A DNA stretch of 64,000 bases, from the NCBI RefSeq assembly GCF_002744755.1, contig NZ_KZ319287.1, positions 744,001-808,000 on the forward strand, given 5' to 3'. The notes under the pieces were generated by a model that saw only the letters and a program-made list of their open reading frames with translations, ran no database searches and was not told the origin of the DNA. This stretch comes from Leeuwenhoekiella nanhaiensis. Its GTDB lineage: Bacteria > Bacteroidota > Bacteroidia > Flavobacteriales > Flavobacteriaceae. Made by a program: the position numbers and the translations under genes. Each line of letters starts with the position of its first letter. The stretch's first letter is position 1. Positions 34,162 through 44,500 of the stretch are shown one piece after another.

Positions 34162-34205
34162 CAGATTTCGGCTCTGAGGGTTGGGGGTTTGAATCCCTCC
34201 GGGGT
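34162..34205 (+). repeat. 44-bp direct repeat, right copy (orphan tRNA-Arg 3' end)
   Basis: Exact copy of 31715-31758 without any tRNA 5' half. Likely the displaced original 3' end of tRNA-Arg (attR-like). Confidence 0.92.
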
Positions 34206-34213
34206 AGCAGCTT

Positions 34214-34250
34214 AAACCGCAATTGAAACATGTTTCGATTGCGGTTTTTT
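34214..34250 (+). terminator. terminator after the orphan tRNA 3' end
   Basis: AAACCGCAAT (34214-34223) pairs with ATTGCGGTTT (34238-34247), with an inner GAAAC/GTTTC stem, then T run. Probably the ancestral tRNA-Arg terminator. Confidence 0.85.
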
Positions 34251-34322
34251 TATTTATTTCGGTTTCTTTTCGGGAAAAACAATATCTTAGTCATCACTAT
34301 TAATTATAAATAATAGCAAAGT

Positions 34323-35054
34323 TTGCAGCCCCACAGACTCAATAAATATTCAGGGATCCTCATTTTAGTGCTTGTGGTCCTTGGGATAAATCTTTTTTCG
34401 GTATACCGATTTGACCTACAGATCATGAGAATGGTGAGGTCAGTGTCTACATTGGTTTTTTTGCTGGTTTATTTTTTGCTTACAAATAAGCGGGACCGTT
34501 GGATCACCTGGGGTCTGATACTGCTAACACTTCGGGATTTTGTGCATCTTTTTTTTGAAAGAACCTGGGGAGCAGAACTTTATTTAATTTTAAGCACATT
34601 GAGTTATATCCTTTTCATTATAGAACGACTGCCTTTTTTAAAGGCATCCGGCTTTAAAAAATCGTCTTTTTTGATTGCCGGATTACTTTCACTGGGAAAT
34701 ATCACCATACTCTATATGTTATCTGGTTTTGTAGAGAATCAAATGCAGGATACTTTAGAATTACCCCTGTTTTATTGCTTGGGCGGGTCTTTAATTCTAC
34801 TGGTTTCAAGTGCGTACTATTATAACTTCACACTTAATAGCAATCGCTCCCTGCGATTTGCGTTAATGGTTACCGGATTTATCATTGCAGATGTCTCCGC
34901 CTGTTTGGCTTATTACAATGATTATGAAGGGTTATGGTATGCAGATCGTTTCTTTTATGCGTTTAGTCTGGGTTGCCTAATTTGTTTTGCTATTGATAGC
35001 GAGGGTGCACTTAGAGAACAGGAAGATATTGAGATGTTAAAAGATAGATTATAA
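34323..35054 (+). CDS. multi-pass membrane protein, paralog 1
   Basis: 243 residues, TTG start, with about eight hydrophobic segments and a short cytoplasmic tail. Features shared with the next gene: R-V/M-V-R followed by a helix, KRDRW, LRDFVHLFFE, a YYY/YYN patch and IADVSACLAYY. The size and helix pattern recall the YhhN/lysoplasmalogenase family, but no diagnostic motif could be confirmed. Function unknown. It starts 118 bp after the right repeat of the islet. Confidence 0.65.
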   Translation: MQPHRLNKYSGILILVLVVLGINLFSVYRFDLQIMRMVRSVSTLVFLLVYFLLTNKRDRWITWGLILLTLRDFVHLFFERTWGAELYLILSTLSYILFIIERLPFLKASGFKKSSFLIAGLLSLGNITILYMLSGFVENQMQDTLELPLFYCLGGSLILLVSSAYYYNFTLNSNRSLRFALMVTGFIIADVSACLAYYNDYEGLWYADRFFYAFSLGCLICFAIDSEGALREQEDIEMLKDRL

Positions 35055-35176
35055 AAGAACTCAAAGATATTTTCATATTTGAGTGGTGATGCGAGAGAAG
35101 AGCTTGATAGAAAGATTTTAGAATTTTGCGTTTCTTTGTAGCACCAACTTTTATTTTTCTTATAATTTAAGAGAGT

Positions 35177-35896
35177 ATGAAAGGCATAAGTATTAAAAAT
35201 TCAGAGCGGTTTAAAACGCTTGCAGGTATTTGTGCTGTGCTCATACTGATCAATGTTCTTGCCGTGTTTTTTTTCTCAGCGTATTTGTCGCGCACTGTTA
35301 GATTTGTTGGTTCGACTATTTTAATCAGTTACTTTTTAGTTGTTTTTCCGCAGCAGCGCAATAAGGTTCTACTGGTGCTTGGAGCGTTCTGGCTAAGAGA
35401 TATTGCAGCCATATTTTATGAGGAAGACTCCAATACCTTGGGGTATTTTATATTTGGAGCTATAGCCTATTTAGGCATGTTCTTCAGGCAATTAAAAAGC
35501 TTGCTACGCTTTAAAATAATTACACCCTCTATTACAATTACCGGTGTAGTGGTTTTGGCTTGTTTTGGTTTGTTGTATAGTTTAGAGTCTATCCTTGATG
35601 AAGGGGAATATGAACACAGTTTAATCTATTACTACTATTTTCTGGGAATAAGTATTGTTTTCTCAATCCTGCTTGCTATCTACTATTACTATAGAATAGG
35701 AGGTCTGCGCGCTTTGCTCTTTTCTTTCGCGGTTTTTTCATTTACGATCTCTGATATAGCGGCTTATCTTGGGATTTATCAGGAGAACTATTCGTTTTTT
35801 TTGGTTACCCGTATATTCTACTTTGCAGGATTATTAATGCTTATGAATTTCTCCTTATCTCAGGATGCTGACCGGGATGAAAGTTTACCAGAGTAA
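35177..35896 (+). CDS. multi-pass membrane protein, paralog 2
   Basis: 239 residues, ATG start, about eight membrane segments. Aligns by eye with the preceding protein: SRTVRFVGSTILISYFLVVF against MRMVRSVSTLVFLLVYFLL, WLRDIAAIFYEE against LRDFVHLFFE, YYYFLGISIVF and ISDIAAYLGIYQENY. The pair arose by tandem duplication and has diverged strongly. Function unknown; YhhN-like is possible. Confidence 0.65.
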   Translation: MKGISIKNSERFKTLAGICAVLILINVLAVFFFSAYLSRTVRFVGSTILISYFLVVFPQQRNKVLLVLGAFWLRDIAAIFYEEDSNTLGYFIFGAIAYLGMFFRQLKSLLRFKIITPSITITGVVVLACFGLLYSLESILDEGEYEHSLIYYYYFLGISIVFSILLAIYYYYRIGGLRALLFSFAVFSFTISDIAAYLGIYQENYSFFLVTRIFYFAGLLMLMNFSLSQDADRDESLPE

Positions 35897-35982
35897 GCAC
35901 CGCTGTACCTGTACAATTACAAAATTACTTTTATAGCTTTCCATACCTTGCTTTAGATAACTGAATAAACCTTTATTTTACG

Positions 35983-35990
35983 TAAATTCG
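35983..35990 (+). promoter_or_regulatory. -7-like element (TAAATTCG) for prfA
   Basis: One mismatch to TAnnTTTG, 18 nt before the prfA ATG. Confidence 0.4.
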
Positions 35991-36008
35991 CGTGCAATTA
36001 AAATTCCC

Positions 36009-37085
36009 ATGCTAGACAGATTAAACTTTATAAAACAACGCTTTGACGAGGTGAGTGATTTAATTATTCAACCGGATGTGATCAGCGATCAGAAGCGTTA
36101 TATAGAACTCAATAAAGAATACAAAGACCTGCGCGCCATTATGGATGAGCGCGAAAAATACATTCAGCTTACACAGCGCATTGAGGAGGCTGAAGAAATC
36201 ATTGCCGATGGTAGTGATCCTGAAATGACCGAAATGGCCAAAATGCAGCTTGAAGAAGCGAAAGAGGCTAAGCCGGGTCTTGAGGAAAAAATACGTTTTA
36301 TGTTGGTTCCTAAAGATCCCGAAGATGCCAAGAATGCGGTGATGGAAATCAGAGCAGGAACCGGTGGTGATGAAGCCAGTATTTTTGCCGGAGATCTCTA
36401 TCGTATGTATATGAAATATTGCGAGAGCAAAGGTTGGAAAACCAGCACGATTGACTACAGTGAAGGTACCAGTGGCGGTTTTAAAGAGATTCAGGTTGAA
36501 GTTACCGGTGAAGATGTTTACGGAACACTTCGTTTTGAGGCCGGTGTACACCGTGTACAGCGGGTACCGCAGACTGAAACCCAGGGGCGCGTACACACCA
36601 GCGCGGCAACTGTGATGGTTTTTCCGGAGGCCGAAGAATTTGATGTGGAAATCGATCCTAAAGAAGTACGTATCGATTATTTCTGTTCGTCTGGACCCGG
36701 TGGTCAGTCTGTAAACACCACCTATTCTGCAGTGCGTTTAACGCACATTCCAACCGGACTTGTAGCTCAATGTCAGGATCAGAAATCCCAACACAAAAAC
36801 AAAGAGAAAGCTTTTAAAGTACTACGTTCGCGTTTATACGATATGGAGCTTGCCAAACGTCAGGAAGAAGAGGCAGCTAAGCGTGGTTCTATGGTGACCA
36901 GTGGAGACCGTAGTGCTAAAATACGCACCTACAACTACCCACAGGGGCGTGTAACCGATCACCGTATCAACCTTACGCTTTACGATTTGTCAAACATCAT
37001 TGATGGGGATATTCAGCGTATCATAGACGAACTCCAGCTTGTGAGCAATACTGAAAAATTAGCCGAAGGTGGAGAATCTATTTAA
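36009..37085 (+). CDS. prfA: peptide chain release factor 1
   Basis: Ends translation at UAA and UAG. 358 residues. Codon-recognition domain includes the P-x-T-type region ([18 protein letters not shown]), and the peptidyl-tRNA hydrolysis motif GGQ is in [18 protein letters not shown] near residue 230. [20 protein letters not shown] follows, as in RF1. Full length. pyrF starts 18 bp downstream, probably co-transcribed. Confidence 0.96.
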   Translation: MLDRLNFIKQRFDEVSDLIIQPDVISDQKRYIELNKEYKDLRAIMDEREKYIQLTQRIEEAEEIIADGSDPEMTEMAKMQLEEAKEAKPGLEEKIRFMLVPKDPEDAKNAVMEIRAGTGGDEASIFAGDLYRMYMKYCESKGWKTSTIDYSEGTSGGFKEIQVEVTGEDVYGTLRFEAGVHRVQRVPQTETQGRVHTSAATVMVFPEAEEFDVEIDPKEVRIDYFCSSGPGGQSVNTTYSAVRLTHIPTGLVAQCQDQKSQHKNKEKAFKVLRSRLYDMELAKRQEEEAAKRGSMVTSGDRSAKIRTYNYPQGRVTDHRINLTLYDLSNIIDGDIQRIIDELQLVSNTEKLAEGGESI

Positions 37086-37103
37086 TTCTTAAAGCATCAA
37101 GAC

Positions 37104-37925
37104 GTGACTCTGGAGCAACTGGTAGAACAAATCAAAATTAAAAAGGCGGTACTTTGCGTGGGTCTTGATACCGATCTCGATAAAATACCCAGGCATCTTT
37201 TGGAAGACGAAGATCCGATTTTTGCCTTCAACAAGGCGATTATTGATGCCACGCACCAGTACGCGGTTGCTTACAAGCCCAATACTGCTTTTTATGAGGC
37301 CTACGGTTTAAAGGGGTGGGAGTCACTTGAGAAAACTATTAACTACCTCAATTCTGAATATCCGGAGTGTTTTACGATTGCAGATGCTAAGCGCGGAGAT
37401 ATAGGCAATACTTCAAGCCGCTATGCCAGGGCATTTTTTGAAGATCTGGGTTTTGACTCGGTAACAGTCGCCCCATATATGGGTAAAGATTCGGTGGAGC
37501 CTTTTTTGGCTTTCGCCGAAAAGTTTACCATAATGCTGGCGCTTACTTCAAATCCCGGAGCATTTGATTTTCAAACCCAGAAAATTGAAGCCGAAGAATT
37601 ATATAAACGGGTTTTAAAAATCTCAAAAACCTGGGAACATAGCGAAAGATTGATGTATGTGGTTGGGGCCACAAAAGCCGAATATCTAGCTGAAATACGG
37701 CAGATTATCCCTGAAGCCTTTCTGTTGGTTCCCGGAGTTGGAGCGCAGGGTGGAAGCGTTGACGAAGTATTCAAGTATGGTGCAACCCCAGATGCCGGAC
37801 TACTTATCAATTCGTCCCGTGGTATTTTATATGCTTCCAATCAAAAGGATTTTGCTGAAGCTGCTGCTGCGGAAGCTCAAAAACTACAAAGTCAGATGGC
37901 CGCTCATATTGAGAAGTTGGGTTAA
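37104..37925 (+). CDS. pyrF: orotidine 5'-phosphate decarboxylase (group 2)
   Basis: Last step of UMP synthesis. 273 residues, the longer PyrF form. [13 protein letters not shown] at the N-terminus, [19 protein letters not shown] with the catalytic Asp-x-Lys-x-x-Asp (DAKRGD), [21 protein letters not shown] and [10 protein letters not shown] for phosphate binding. GTG start. It is the pyrimidine partner of pyrE at the window's other end. Confidence 0.95.
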   Translation: MTLEQLVEQIKIKKAVLCVGLDTDLDKIPRHLLEDEDPIFAFNKAIIDATHQYAVAYKPNTAFYEAYGLKGWESLEKTINYLNSEYPECFTIADAKRGDIGNTSSRYARAFFEDLGFDSVTVAPYMGKDSVEPFLAFAEKFTIMLALTSNPGAFDFQTQKIEAEELYKRVLKISKTWEHSERLMYVVGATKAEYLAEIRQIIPEAFLLVPGVGAQGGSVDEVFKYGATPDAGLLINSSRGILYASNQKDFAEAAAAEAQKLQSQMAAHIEKLG

Positions 37926-37943
37926 AGTCCTAGCTTTGACCTT

Positions 37944-38729
37944 ATGAATGATCAATTGGGCCGGGTACTCACAATAACTTCTCCCCCACAGCGTATAGCT
38001 TTTCTGGTTCCCAGTCTCACAGAGCTTTTGGTTGATTTAGGCCTTGAAAAACGTCTGGTGGGAGTAACCAAGTTTTGTGTACATCCTAAAGATTTACGGT
38101 CTAAAAAGACTGTGGTTGGAGGTACAAAAGCCATTCATGTCGATCGTGTCGCAGCGCTGCAACCTGATTTTATACTGTGCAATAAAGAAGAAAATACTCC
38201 TGAGATTGTTGAAGCCTGCACCGCTCTGGCACCGGTTTACGTTTCAGATACCATAAGTTTTCAGGATGTCTATGCTTTGCTTGCTGATCTGGGTGAATTA
38301 CTTGAGATTAAAGAGAAAACGAATCAGCTTACTCGTGATTTACAAAACCGAATTTCTGCTTGCCATAGAAAAACAGCCGCTCAGCCAAAACGCTCTGTGG
38401 CCTATGTGATTTGGAATGATCCGTTAATGGTAGCAGGCAATAACACTTTTATTAATACTATTCTCGATTTTTTGGGTTTCTCGAATGCTTTTGCCCACAA
38501 AAAAGAGCGATATCCGGTTATCGATCGAAATGAACTGAATGAGTTGGATTTAGTTTTGCTTTCATCGGAACCTTTTCCGTTTAAAGAAAGGCATATCGAA
38601 TCTTTTAAGCAGTTTACTGATGCGAAGATTCTTTTGGTAGATGGCGAATACTTCAGTTGGTACGGTACCCGACTCTTAAAGGCTTTTGATTATTTTGATG
38701 AGTTGCTGAAAACTCTCAACAAAAATTAA
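37944..38729 (+). CDS. cytoplasmic BtuF-like (helical-backbone metal receptor) protein
   Basis: 261 residues of the periplasmic-binding-protein type III fold: RIAFLVPSLTELLVDLGL, VGVTKFCVHP, VVGGTKAIHVDRVAALQPDFIL, VSDTISFQDVYALLADLGELL and the second lobe AYVIWNDPLMVAGNNTFIN. Usual relatives carry B12 or iron chelates to ABC importers, but this protein has no signal peptide or lipobox and no transporter genes nearby, so it is likely cytoplasmic. Ligand unknown; a cobamide is possible, given the B12-dependent mutase 3.6 kb away. It starts 18 bp after pyrF. Confidence 0.75.
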   Translation: MNDQLGRVLTITSPPQRIAFLVPSLTELLVDLGLEKRLVGVTKFCVHPKDLRSKKTVVGGTKAIHVDRVAALQPDFILCNKEENTPEIVEACTALAPVYVSDTISFQDVYALLADLGELLEIKEKTNQLTRDLQNRISACHRKTAAQPKRSVAYVIWNDPLMVAGNNTFINTILDFLGFSNAFAHKKERYPVIDRNELNELDLVLLSSEPFPFKERHIESFKQFTDAKILLVDGEYFSWYGTRLLKAFDYFDELLKTLNKN

Positions 38730-38737
38730 CGTGTGCC

Positions 38738-39724
38738 TTATTTATCAGTGGCGTAACTGGATTCCCGAATAGCTTCAGTCTCTTCTGCAGTTTTAAAAAC
38801 ATCCCAGCCTTTACCCTGTGTGCGTCTTGCTCCTAAAATATTAGCGTACTGAGCAGCCCGCACAGGATCATTGTATTTTGCAAAGCCATAAGCGAGTCCG
38901 CCGGCAAAACTGTCTCCGCAGCCGGTGGTGTCTACAACTTTATCAACCTTAATAGAAGGAATCCAGTCTTTTTTAACCTTCCCGTCCTGCATATGGTAAA
39001 GAATACAGCCCCGCGAATCCATAGTGACGTAGAAATAGGAAACGCCTTTTTTCAAAACGTGTTCAGCCAGGTCATCCAGGTGTTCTGTTGCGTTTTCGTC
39101 GTAAATAGAGGGGATTTCGTGCTCATATTCTCTTGCGAAAGACATGCACTGGGACTCCTCAAGATTCATTTTAAGCACGTCTATGTAAGGTAACCATTCA
39201 TCCCGGTCAACCCAGAATTTTCTATGACGGTGCCCTTTGACATCCATCGCGGTTGTTGCGCCGTGCGCATCAAAAATAATTTTGCCTTTGCTGTGCTTTT
39301 TGATGTGCTTCAACGTGCTCAGGCTGATTTCAAAATCAGTAATCGGCACAAAAACAAAAGCATCAGCATCCAAATGTTGTTTTATATGCTTCGGGCGTAT
39401 GGGATTCATACAGGCAAGCTGCTTTTCTTCCCGATTGTTTTGATCTTTAAAATCGAGTAAAATAACAGTGCCCCGGTCTTCTTTACTGTTTATACCTTCG
39501 AGACTTACATTCCTAAATGCCTCAAATTCCTTGGCAATTCCGGCTTCATCTTTTTGATGAATATTGGTGACCGGCACTACACTGCCTTCATCTGCCAGCA
39601 GTTTTGATAAGGCAATTACCGGGTGTGTAACACAACCGTAGCGCATAATGATGTCATTTTCATACGTTGAAATGGTATCCCTTGGGATGGGGCCTGCTAC
39701 AACTATTTTTAAAGGCTTACTCAT
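38738..39724 (-). CDS. PfkB-family carbohydrate/nucleoside kinase
   Basis: 328 residues from ATG 39724 (MSKPLKIVVAGPIPRDT). The C-terminal family signature DTTGCGDSFAGGLAYG (about 260-275) holds the catalytic Asp and anion hole; the usual alanine of GAGD is Cys here. N-terminal GPIPRDTISTYEND lacks the common ribokinase GG hinge (family A signature). Substrate unknown. The longer frame start overlaps the upstream gene and is not used. Lies 7 bp after the DUF4197 gene, probably one operon. Confidence 0.82.
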   Translation of the reverse strand: MSKPLKIVVAGPIPRDTISTYENDIIMRYGCVTHPVIALSKLLADEGSVVPVTNIHQKDEAGIAKEFEAFRNVSLEGINSKEDRGTVILLDFKDQNNREEKQLACMNPIRPKHIKQHLDADAFVFVPITDFEISLSTLKHIKKHSKGKIIFDAHGATTAMDVKGHRHRKFWVDRDEWLPYIDVLKMNLEESQCMSFAREYEHEIPSIYDENATEHLDDLAEHVLKKGVSYFYVTMDSRGCILYHMQDGKVKKDWIPSIKVDKVVDTTGCGDSFAGGLAYGFAKYNDPVRAAQYANILGARRTQGKGWDVFKTAEETEAIRESSYATDK

Positions 39725-39731
39725 AATTTTT

Positions 39732-40433
39732 TTAATCTTGAAGTGCAAAAACCCGTTTTAACAAAGCAGTAGTGCGCGCGGCAAAATTGTTGCGAATATC
39801 TTTTTCCTCTACAGCGATCATCGTATAAACACCCTTTAAGGCTTCATTGGTGACATAATCAGTGAGGTCAGGGTTAACGTCATTGGTAAGGGGTAAAGCA
39901 TTATAACGGGTAATCAAATCAGTCCAAATTCTATCGGCACCTACTTTGCTAAACGAATTTTGAATCACGGGATTGAATTTGGCATACAGCGCAGTCTGTG
40001 TCCGGTTTTGCAGATAACTGGTAGCTGCGGTGTCGTTGCCCAGCAGTATATTTTTAGCATCGGTAAAGGTGATGCCTTTTACAGCATCCACAAAAATAGG
40101 AGTTGCTTCACTCACGGCATCTTCGGCAGCACGGTTAAGTACCTTCAAACCCTCATCAGCCAGACTGCCTAATCCCACATTTCTAAGGGTGCGATCTACT
40201 TTTTGAAGTTCTTCGGGTAATAGTATTTTTACAAGCTGATTGCCGTAAAAACCGTCTTTCTGGGTGAGCTTGCTTACCTGTTTTTCGATTCCAAAATCAA
40301 GTGCCTGACGCAGACCGCTGGCGATGGTGGCATTATCTACGCCCACCTGATTGGGCAGGCTGTCTACAACAGATTGCAATTCGGCGCAGGCGCTTAACGT
40401 AAGTATACAAACAAGGGCTATTATTTTTTTCAT
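39732..40433 (-). CDS. DUF4197 lipoprotein
   Basis: 233 residues. Lipobox LSAC (Cys 16, MKKIIALVCILTLSAC). Mature protein helical: ASGLRQALDFGIEKQVSKL, VKILLPEELQKVDRTLRNVG, DAVKGITFTDAKNILLGND, AALxx-type YAKFNPVIQNSFSKVG and TNEALKGVYTMIAVEEK. These match the DUF4197 family, which has no known function. Exported and membrane anchored. Confidence 0.88.
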   Translation of the reverse strand: MKKIIALVCILTLSACAELQSVVDSLPNQVGVDNATIASGLRQALDFGIEKQVSKLTQKDGFYGNQLVKILLPEELQKVDRTLRNVGLGSLADEGLKVLNRAAEDAVSEATPIFVDAVKGITFTDAKNILLGNDTAATSYLQNRTQTALYAKFNPVIQNSFSKVGADRIWTDLITRYNALPLTNDVNPDLTDYVTNEALKGVYTMIAVEEKDIRNNFAARTTALLKRVFALQD

Positions 40434-40542
40434 GAAAAAGTCTAAATACTTGATTTTTAGTTTTCGCTAACGCGAAAAGCAAACAGGAGTGATCCTGCCT
40501 ATTCTGAGTTAAGTTAAGCTATTCTCTTAAGATTAAAAAACC

Positions 40543-41397
40543 TTAGGCAAAAATCACTGTTTTGTTGCCGTAGACCAGAACCTTGTGCTCAATATGCGCT
40601 TTGATCGCGCGGGCGAGTACTACTTTTTCCAGATCGCGGCCTTTTAAAATGAAATCCTGTACCGAATGTACGTGAGAAACCCGAACGATTTCCTGCTCGA
40701 TGATTGGGCCTTCGTCTAAATCTGCCGTGACGTAGTGGCTGGTGGCACCTATGATTTTCACCCCGCGTTCAAAAGCGGCGTGATAAGGCTTGGCACCGAT
40801 GAATGCCGGAAGAAACGAATGGTGAATGTTAATAATCTGGTGTTTGAACTGCGACACAAAATCATTGGAAACAATCTGCATATAGCGGGCCAGGACAATC
40901 AAATCGATTTTGTTATCGCGTATGATGCGTATTTGTTCTGCTTCGGCCGCTGCCTTGGTTGTTTTAGTAACCGGAATGTGCTTAAATGGAATATCAAAAC
41001 GTTTAGCCACGATCTCTAAGTCTGGATGGTTGCTGATGATGAGCGGGATTTCTACTTCCAGTTCTCCTGAAGCATTTCGCCCTAAAAGATCATAAAGGCA
41101 ATGATCGTACTTCGATACAAAGAGGGCCAGTCGAGGTTTATGCAGCGCATCATAGAGCTGGTATTTCAGCTGGTAATCGGCCTCAAACTGGTCAACAAAT
41201 TGCTTTTCAAATTGCGCCAGGCTAAAATCGGGTTCGTCAAACTCAGCTTCAACCCTCATAAAAAACACCCGTTCCTCTCGATCTACGTGTTGATCGAGAT
41301 ACACGATGTTTCCTTGTTTTTCTAAAATAAACTGCGTGATGGTGGTTACAATCCCTTTGCGGTCAGGGCAATTGATTAAAAGCGTAATTTTCTGCAT
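40543..41397 (-). CDS. purU: formyltetrahydrofolate deformylase
   Basis: Releases formate from 10-formyl-THF and so supplies formate or adjusts one-carbon pools. 284 residues: N-terminal ACT domain (about 1-80, TLLINCPDRKGIVTTITQF) and formyltransferase-like domain with N-H-D catalytic residues in INIHHSFLPAF and TADLDEGPIIEQ, plus ISNHPDLE and GAKPYHAAFERGVK. Single gene, no partner on either side. Confidence 0.94.
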   Translation of the reverse strand: MQKITLLINCPDRKGIVTTITQFILEKQGNIVYLDQHVDREERVFFMRVEAEFDEPDFSLAQFEKQFVDQFEADYQLKYQLYDALHKPRLALFVSKYDHCLYDLLGRNASGELEVEIPLIISNHPDLEIVAKRFDIPFKHIPVTKTTKAAAEAEQIRIIRDNKIDLIVLARYMQIVSNDFVSQFKHQIINIHHSFLPAFIGAKPYHAAFERGVKIIGATSHYVTADLDEGPIIEQEIVRVSHVHSVQDFILKGRDLEKVVLARAIKAHIEHKVLVYGNKTVIFA

Positions 41398-41561
41398 AAT
41401 ATGGTGATGCGGTTAGTTACAACCTGTATTTTTAGCCGATGTTTTGATTAAAGCTAATCTAGAAAATTACCTTCCAATTTAGAATATTAATACTGTAAAA
41501 TAAATGCTATTTAGGTAGCAATTATTTAATTTAGTAGCCTCTGTAAAGTAAAATATTACGA

Positions 41562-44500
41562 ATGAATCAAATTAAGCCCTATTCGCCTACTCATAAAGTA
41601 CGTATTGTAACCGCAGCCTCACTATTTGACGGTCACGATGCTGCCATCAACATCATGCGCCGCATCATTCAGTCTACCGGGGTCGAAGTCATTCACCTGG
41701 GCCATGACCGCAGCGTGGAGGAGGTGGTTAATACGGCTATTCAAGAAGATGTGCAGGCAATCGCCATGACTTCGTATCAGGGCGGACACACCGAATATTT
41801 TAAATATATGTATGACCTGCTTCAGAAGAAAGGAGCGGGGCATATTAAAATTTTCGGCGGTGGTGGCGGTGTGATCCTTCCCGAAGAGATCGAGGAGTTG
41901 ATGAATTATGGCATTACCCGCATTTATGCACCCGATGATGGTCGCGAAATGGGTTTGCAGGGAATGATTAATGATTTGGTGGAGAAAGCCGACTTTAAAA
42001 CGGAAGCCTCAGCTTTACCGGAGGCTGCTGAAATTCCGAAGAAACTAAAAGAAAAAGACGTAAATACAATAGCACGCCTGATTTCGCTGGCGGAAAATGA
42101 TCACGATGCTTTTAAAAGCTACTTTGAATGGAAAAATCAAAGCAAGAGCACTCCTGTCTTGGGAATTACCGGGACCGGTGGCGCCGGTAAATCATCATTG
42201 GTTGACGAACTCGTACGTCGTTTTCTGACCGATTTCCCTGAGAAAACCCTTGGGATTGTGTCTGTCGATCCTTCAAAACGGAAAACCGGCGGAGCACTCC
42301 TAGGTGATCGAATTCGAATGAATGCGATTAATTCACCAAGGGTGTATATGCGTTCGCTGGCGACCCGTCAGAGCAATCTGGCCCTTTCAAAACACGTGCA
42401 GGAAGCGGTTGAAGTGCTTAAAGCGGCTGAGTATGATTTGATTATCCTGGAGACCAGTGGTATTGGTCAGAGCGATACCGAAATCCTGGATCACAGTGAT
42501 GTCTCGTTGTATGTGATGACGCCTGAGTTTGGTGCGGCCACCCAGCTCGAGAAAATCGATATGCTTGATTTTGCAGATTTGGTAGCCATCAACAAGTTCG
42601 ATAAGCGCGGAGCGCAGGATGCCTTGCGTGACGTAAAAAAACAATATATGCGCAATCATCAATTGTGGGATACTCCGCAGGATGATTTGCCCATTTACGG
42701 CACTATCGCCAGCCAGTTTAACGATCCCGGAATGAATCGCCTGTACAAAGCGATTATGGATGCGTTGGCCACCAAAACCAATGCCGGTCTGAAAAGCACG
42801 TTTGAGATCAGTGATGAGATGTCTGAAAAGATATTTGTGATCCCCCCGGCACGTACGCGCTACCTTTCAGAAATTGCCGAAAACAACCGCAGCTATGACG
42901 CTACCGCAGTTTCGCAAAGTGCCGTGGCACAAAAGCTTTTTGGTATTTATAAAACCATTGAAACAATTACCGGTAAAGTGCCTGATCTGGATAAAGCAGG
43001 TCTTGTTTTGGAGGAAGATTTACAGGAAGGTGATTTGGCTAAACTTTTATTGGCCGAATTTGATAAACTCAAAATGGATCTCGATCCCTACAATTGGGAA
43101 GTGATTACCGGCTGGGAAGAGAAAGTCAACCGTTATAAAAATCCGGTTTATACCTTTAAGGTAAGGGACAAAGAAATTAAAATAGATACGCATACCGAAT
43201 CGCTTTCCCATCAGCAAATTCCTAAAGTGGCTTTGCCAAAATATGAGGCCTGGGGTGATGTTTTAAAGTGGGTATTGCAGGAAAACGTACCGGGAGAGTT
43301 CCCATATACGGCCGGACTATATCCTTTTAAACGTACCGGCGAAGATCCTACCCGAATGTTTGCGGGCGAGGGTGGACCCGAGCGTACCAACCGCCGTTTT
43401 CATTATGTGAGTATGGGTTTGCCTGCAAAGCGCCTTTCTACGGCTTTTGACAGTGTGACGCTTTACGGTAATGACCCCGATCACCGTCCTGATATTTACG
43501 GAAAAATTGGGAATGCCGGGGTTTCTATCTGCTGTCTGGATGATGCCAAGAAGCTGTATTCGGGCTTTGATCTGTCAAACCCGATGACTTCGGTGAGTAT
43601 GACCATAAACGGGCCGGCGCCTATGTTGCTGGGCTTTTTTATGAATGCGGCAATCGATCAGGCTTGTGAGAAATATATTAAGGAAAACGGGCTGGAAGAT
43701 GAGGTTGAGGCAAAGCTGAAAGCAAACTACGACGACAAAGGCCTGGAGCGTCCCAAATACCAGAATTTTTCTACAGAAGTCAAACAGGCGGAAGGGACCT
43801 TGCCGGAAGGAAACAACGGCTTGGGACTTATGCTGCTGGGTATTACCGGAGATCAGGTTTTGCCAAAAGCCGTTTATGAAAAAATCAAAGCTGAAACCAT
43901 CAGTCAGGTGCGAGGCACCGTACAGGCCGATATTTTAAAGGAAGATCAGGCGCAAAACACCTGTATTTTTTCTACGGAATTCGCGCTACGTCTGATGGGT
44001 GATGTGCAGGAATATTTCATCGAAAACCAGATCCGTAATTTCTACTCGGTTTCCATTTCGGGTTATCACATTGCAGAAGCGGGTGCGAACCCCATCACCC
44101 AACTGGCATTTACACTGGCAAACGGTTTTACCTACGTGGAATATTACCTGAGCCGTGGGATGGATATTAATAAATTTGGTCCCAACCTTTCGTTTTTCTT
44201 TAGCAACGGGATTGATCCGGAATATGCGGTGATTGGGCGTGTGGCGCGTAAGATTTGGGCGAAAGCCTTGAAGCTTAAATACGGTGCCAACTCCAGAGCG
44301 CAAATGCTGAAGTATCACATACAGACTTCGGGTCGCTCGCTGCACGCGCAGGAAATTGACTTTAACGACATACGCACCACCTTACAGGCGCTTTATGCGA
44401 TTTACGACAATTGTAATTCGCTGCATACCAATGCCTACGATGAGGCGATTACCACGCCAACTGAAGAAAGCGTACGCCGTGCGATGGCGATACAGTTGAT

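Larger units (their letters stand above)
31715..34205. mobile_element. tRNA-Arg-bounded islet (2.45 kb) carrying a metalloprotease and a curlin protein
   Basis: Bounded by perfect 44-bp direct repeats, one of them in the intact tRNA. Each repeat is followed by its own terminator, as expected if integration rebuilt the tRNA end and pushed the original end and terminator downstream. Inside are two divergent genes for exported proteins. No integrase, excisionase or plasmid gene is present, so it is either a deletion remnant of a larger island or a non-autonomous element. Confidence 0.7.

Noticed and set aside
31715-34205. Prophage or complete integrative element
   Set aside because: No integrase, phage or transfer gene lies between the repeats; only an islet or remnant can be supported.
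34140-34205. Second intact tRNA-Arg gene
   Set aside because: Only the anticodon arm to acceptor 3' strand is present; no D arm or 5' acceptor strand precedes it.
36060-36596. 178-residue minus-strand frame within prfA
   Set aside because: It is the antisense shadow of a firmly identified gene and shows no protein-like features.
41398-41561. Cobalamin riboswitch before the B12-dependent mutase
   Set aside because: No B12-box-like conserved segment was recognised and the 164-bp spacer is AT-rich without clear helices.
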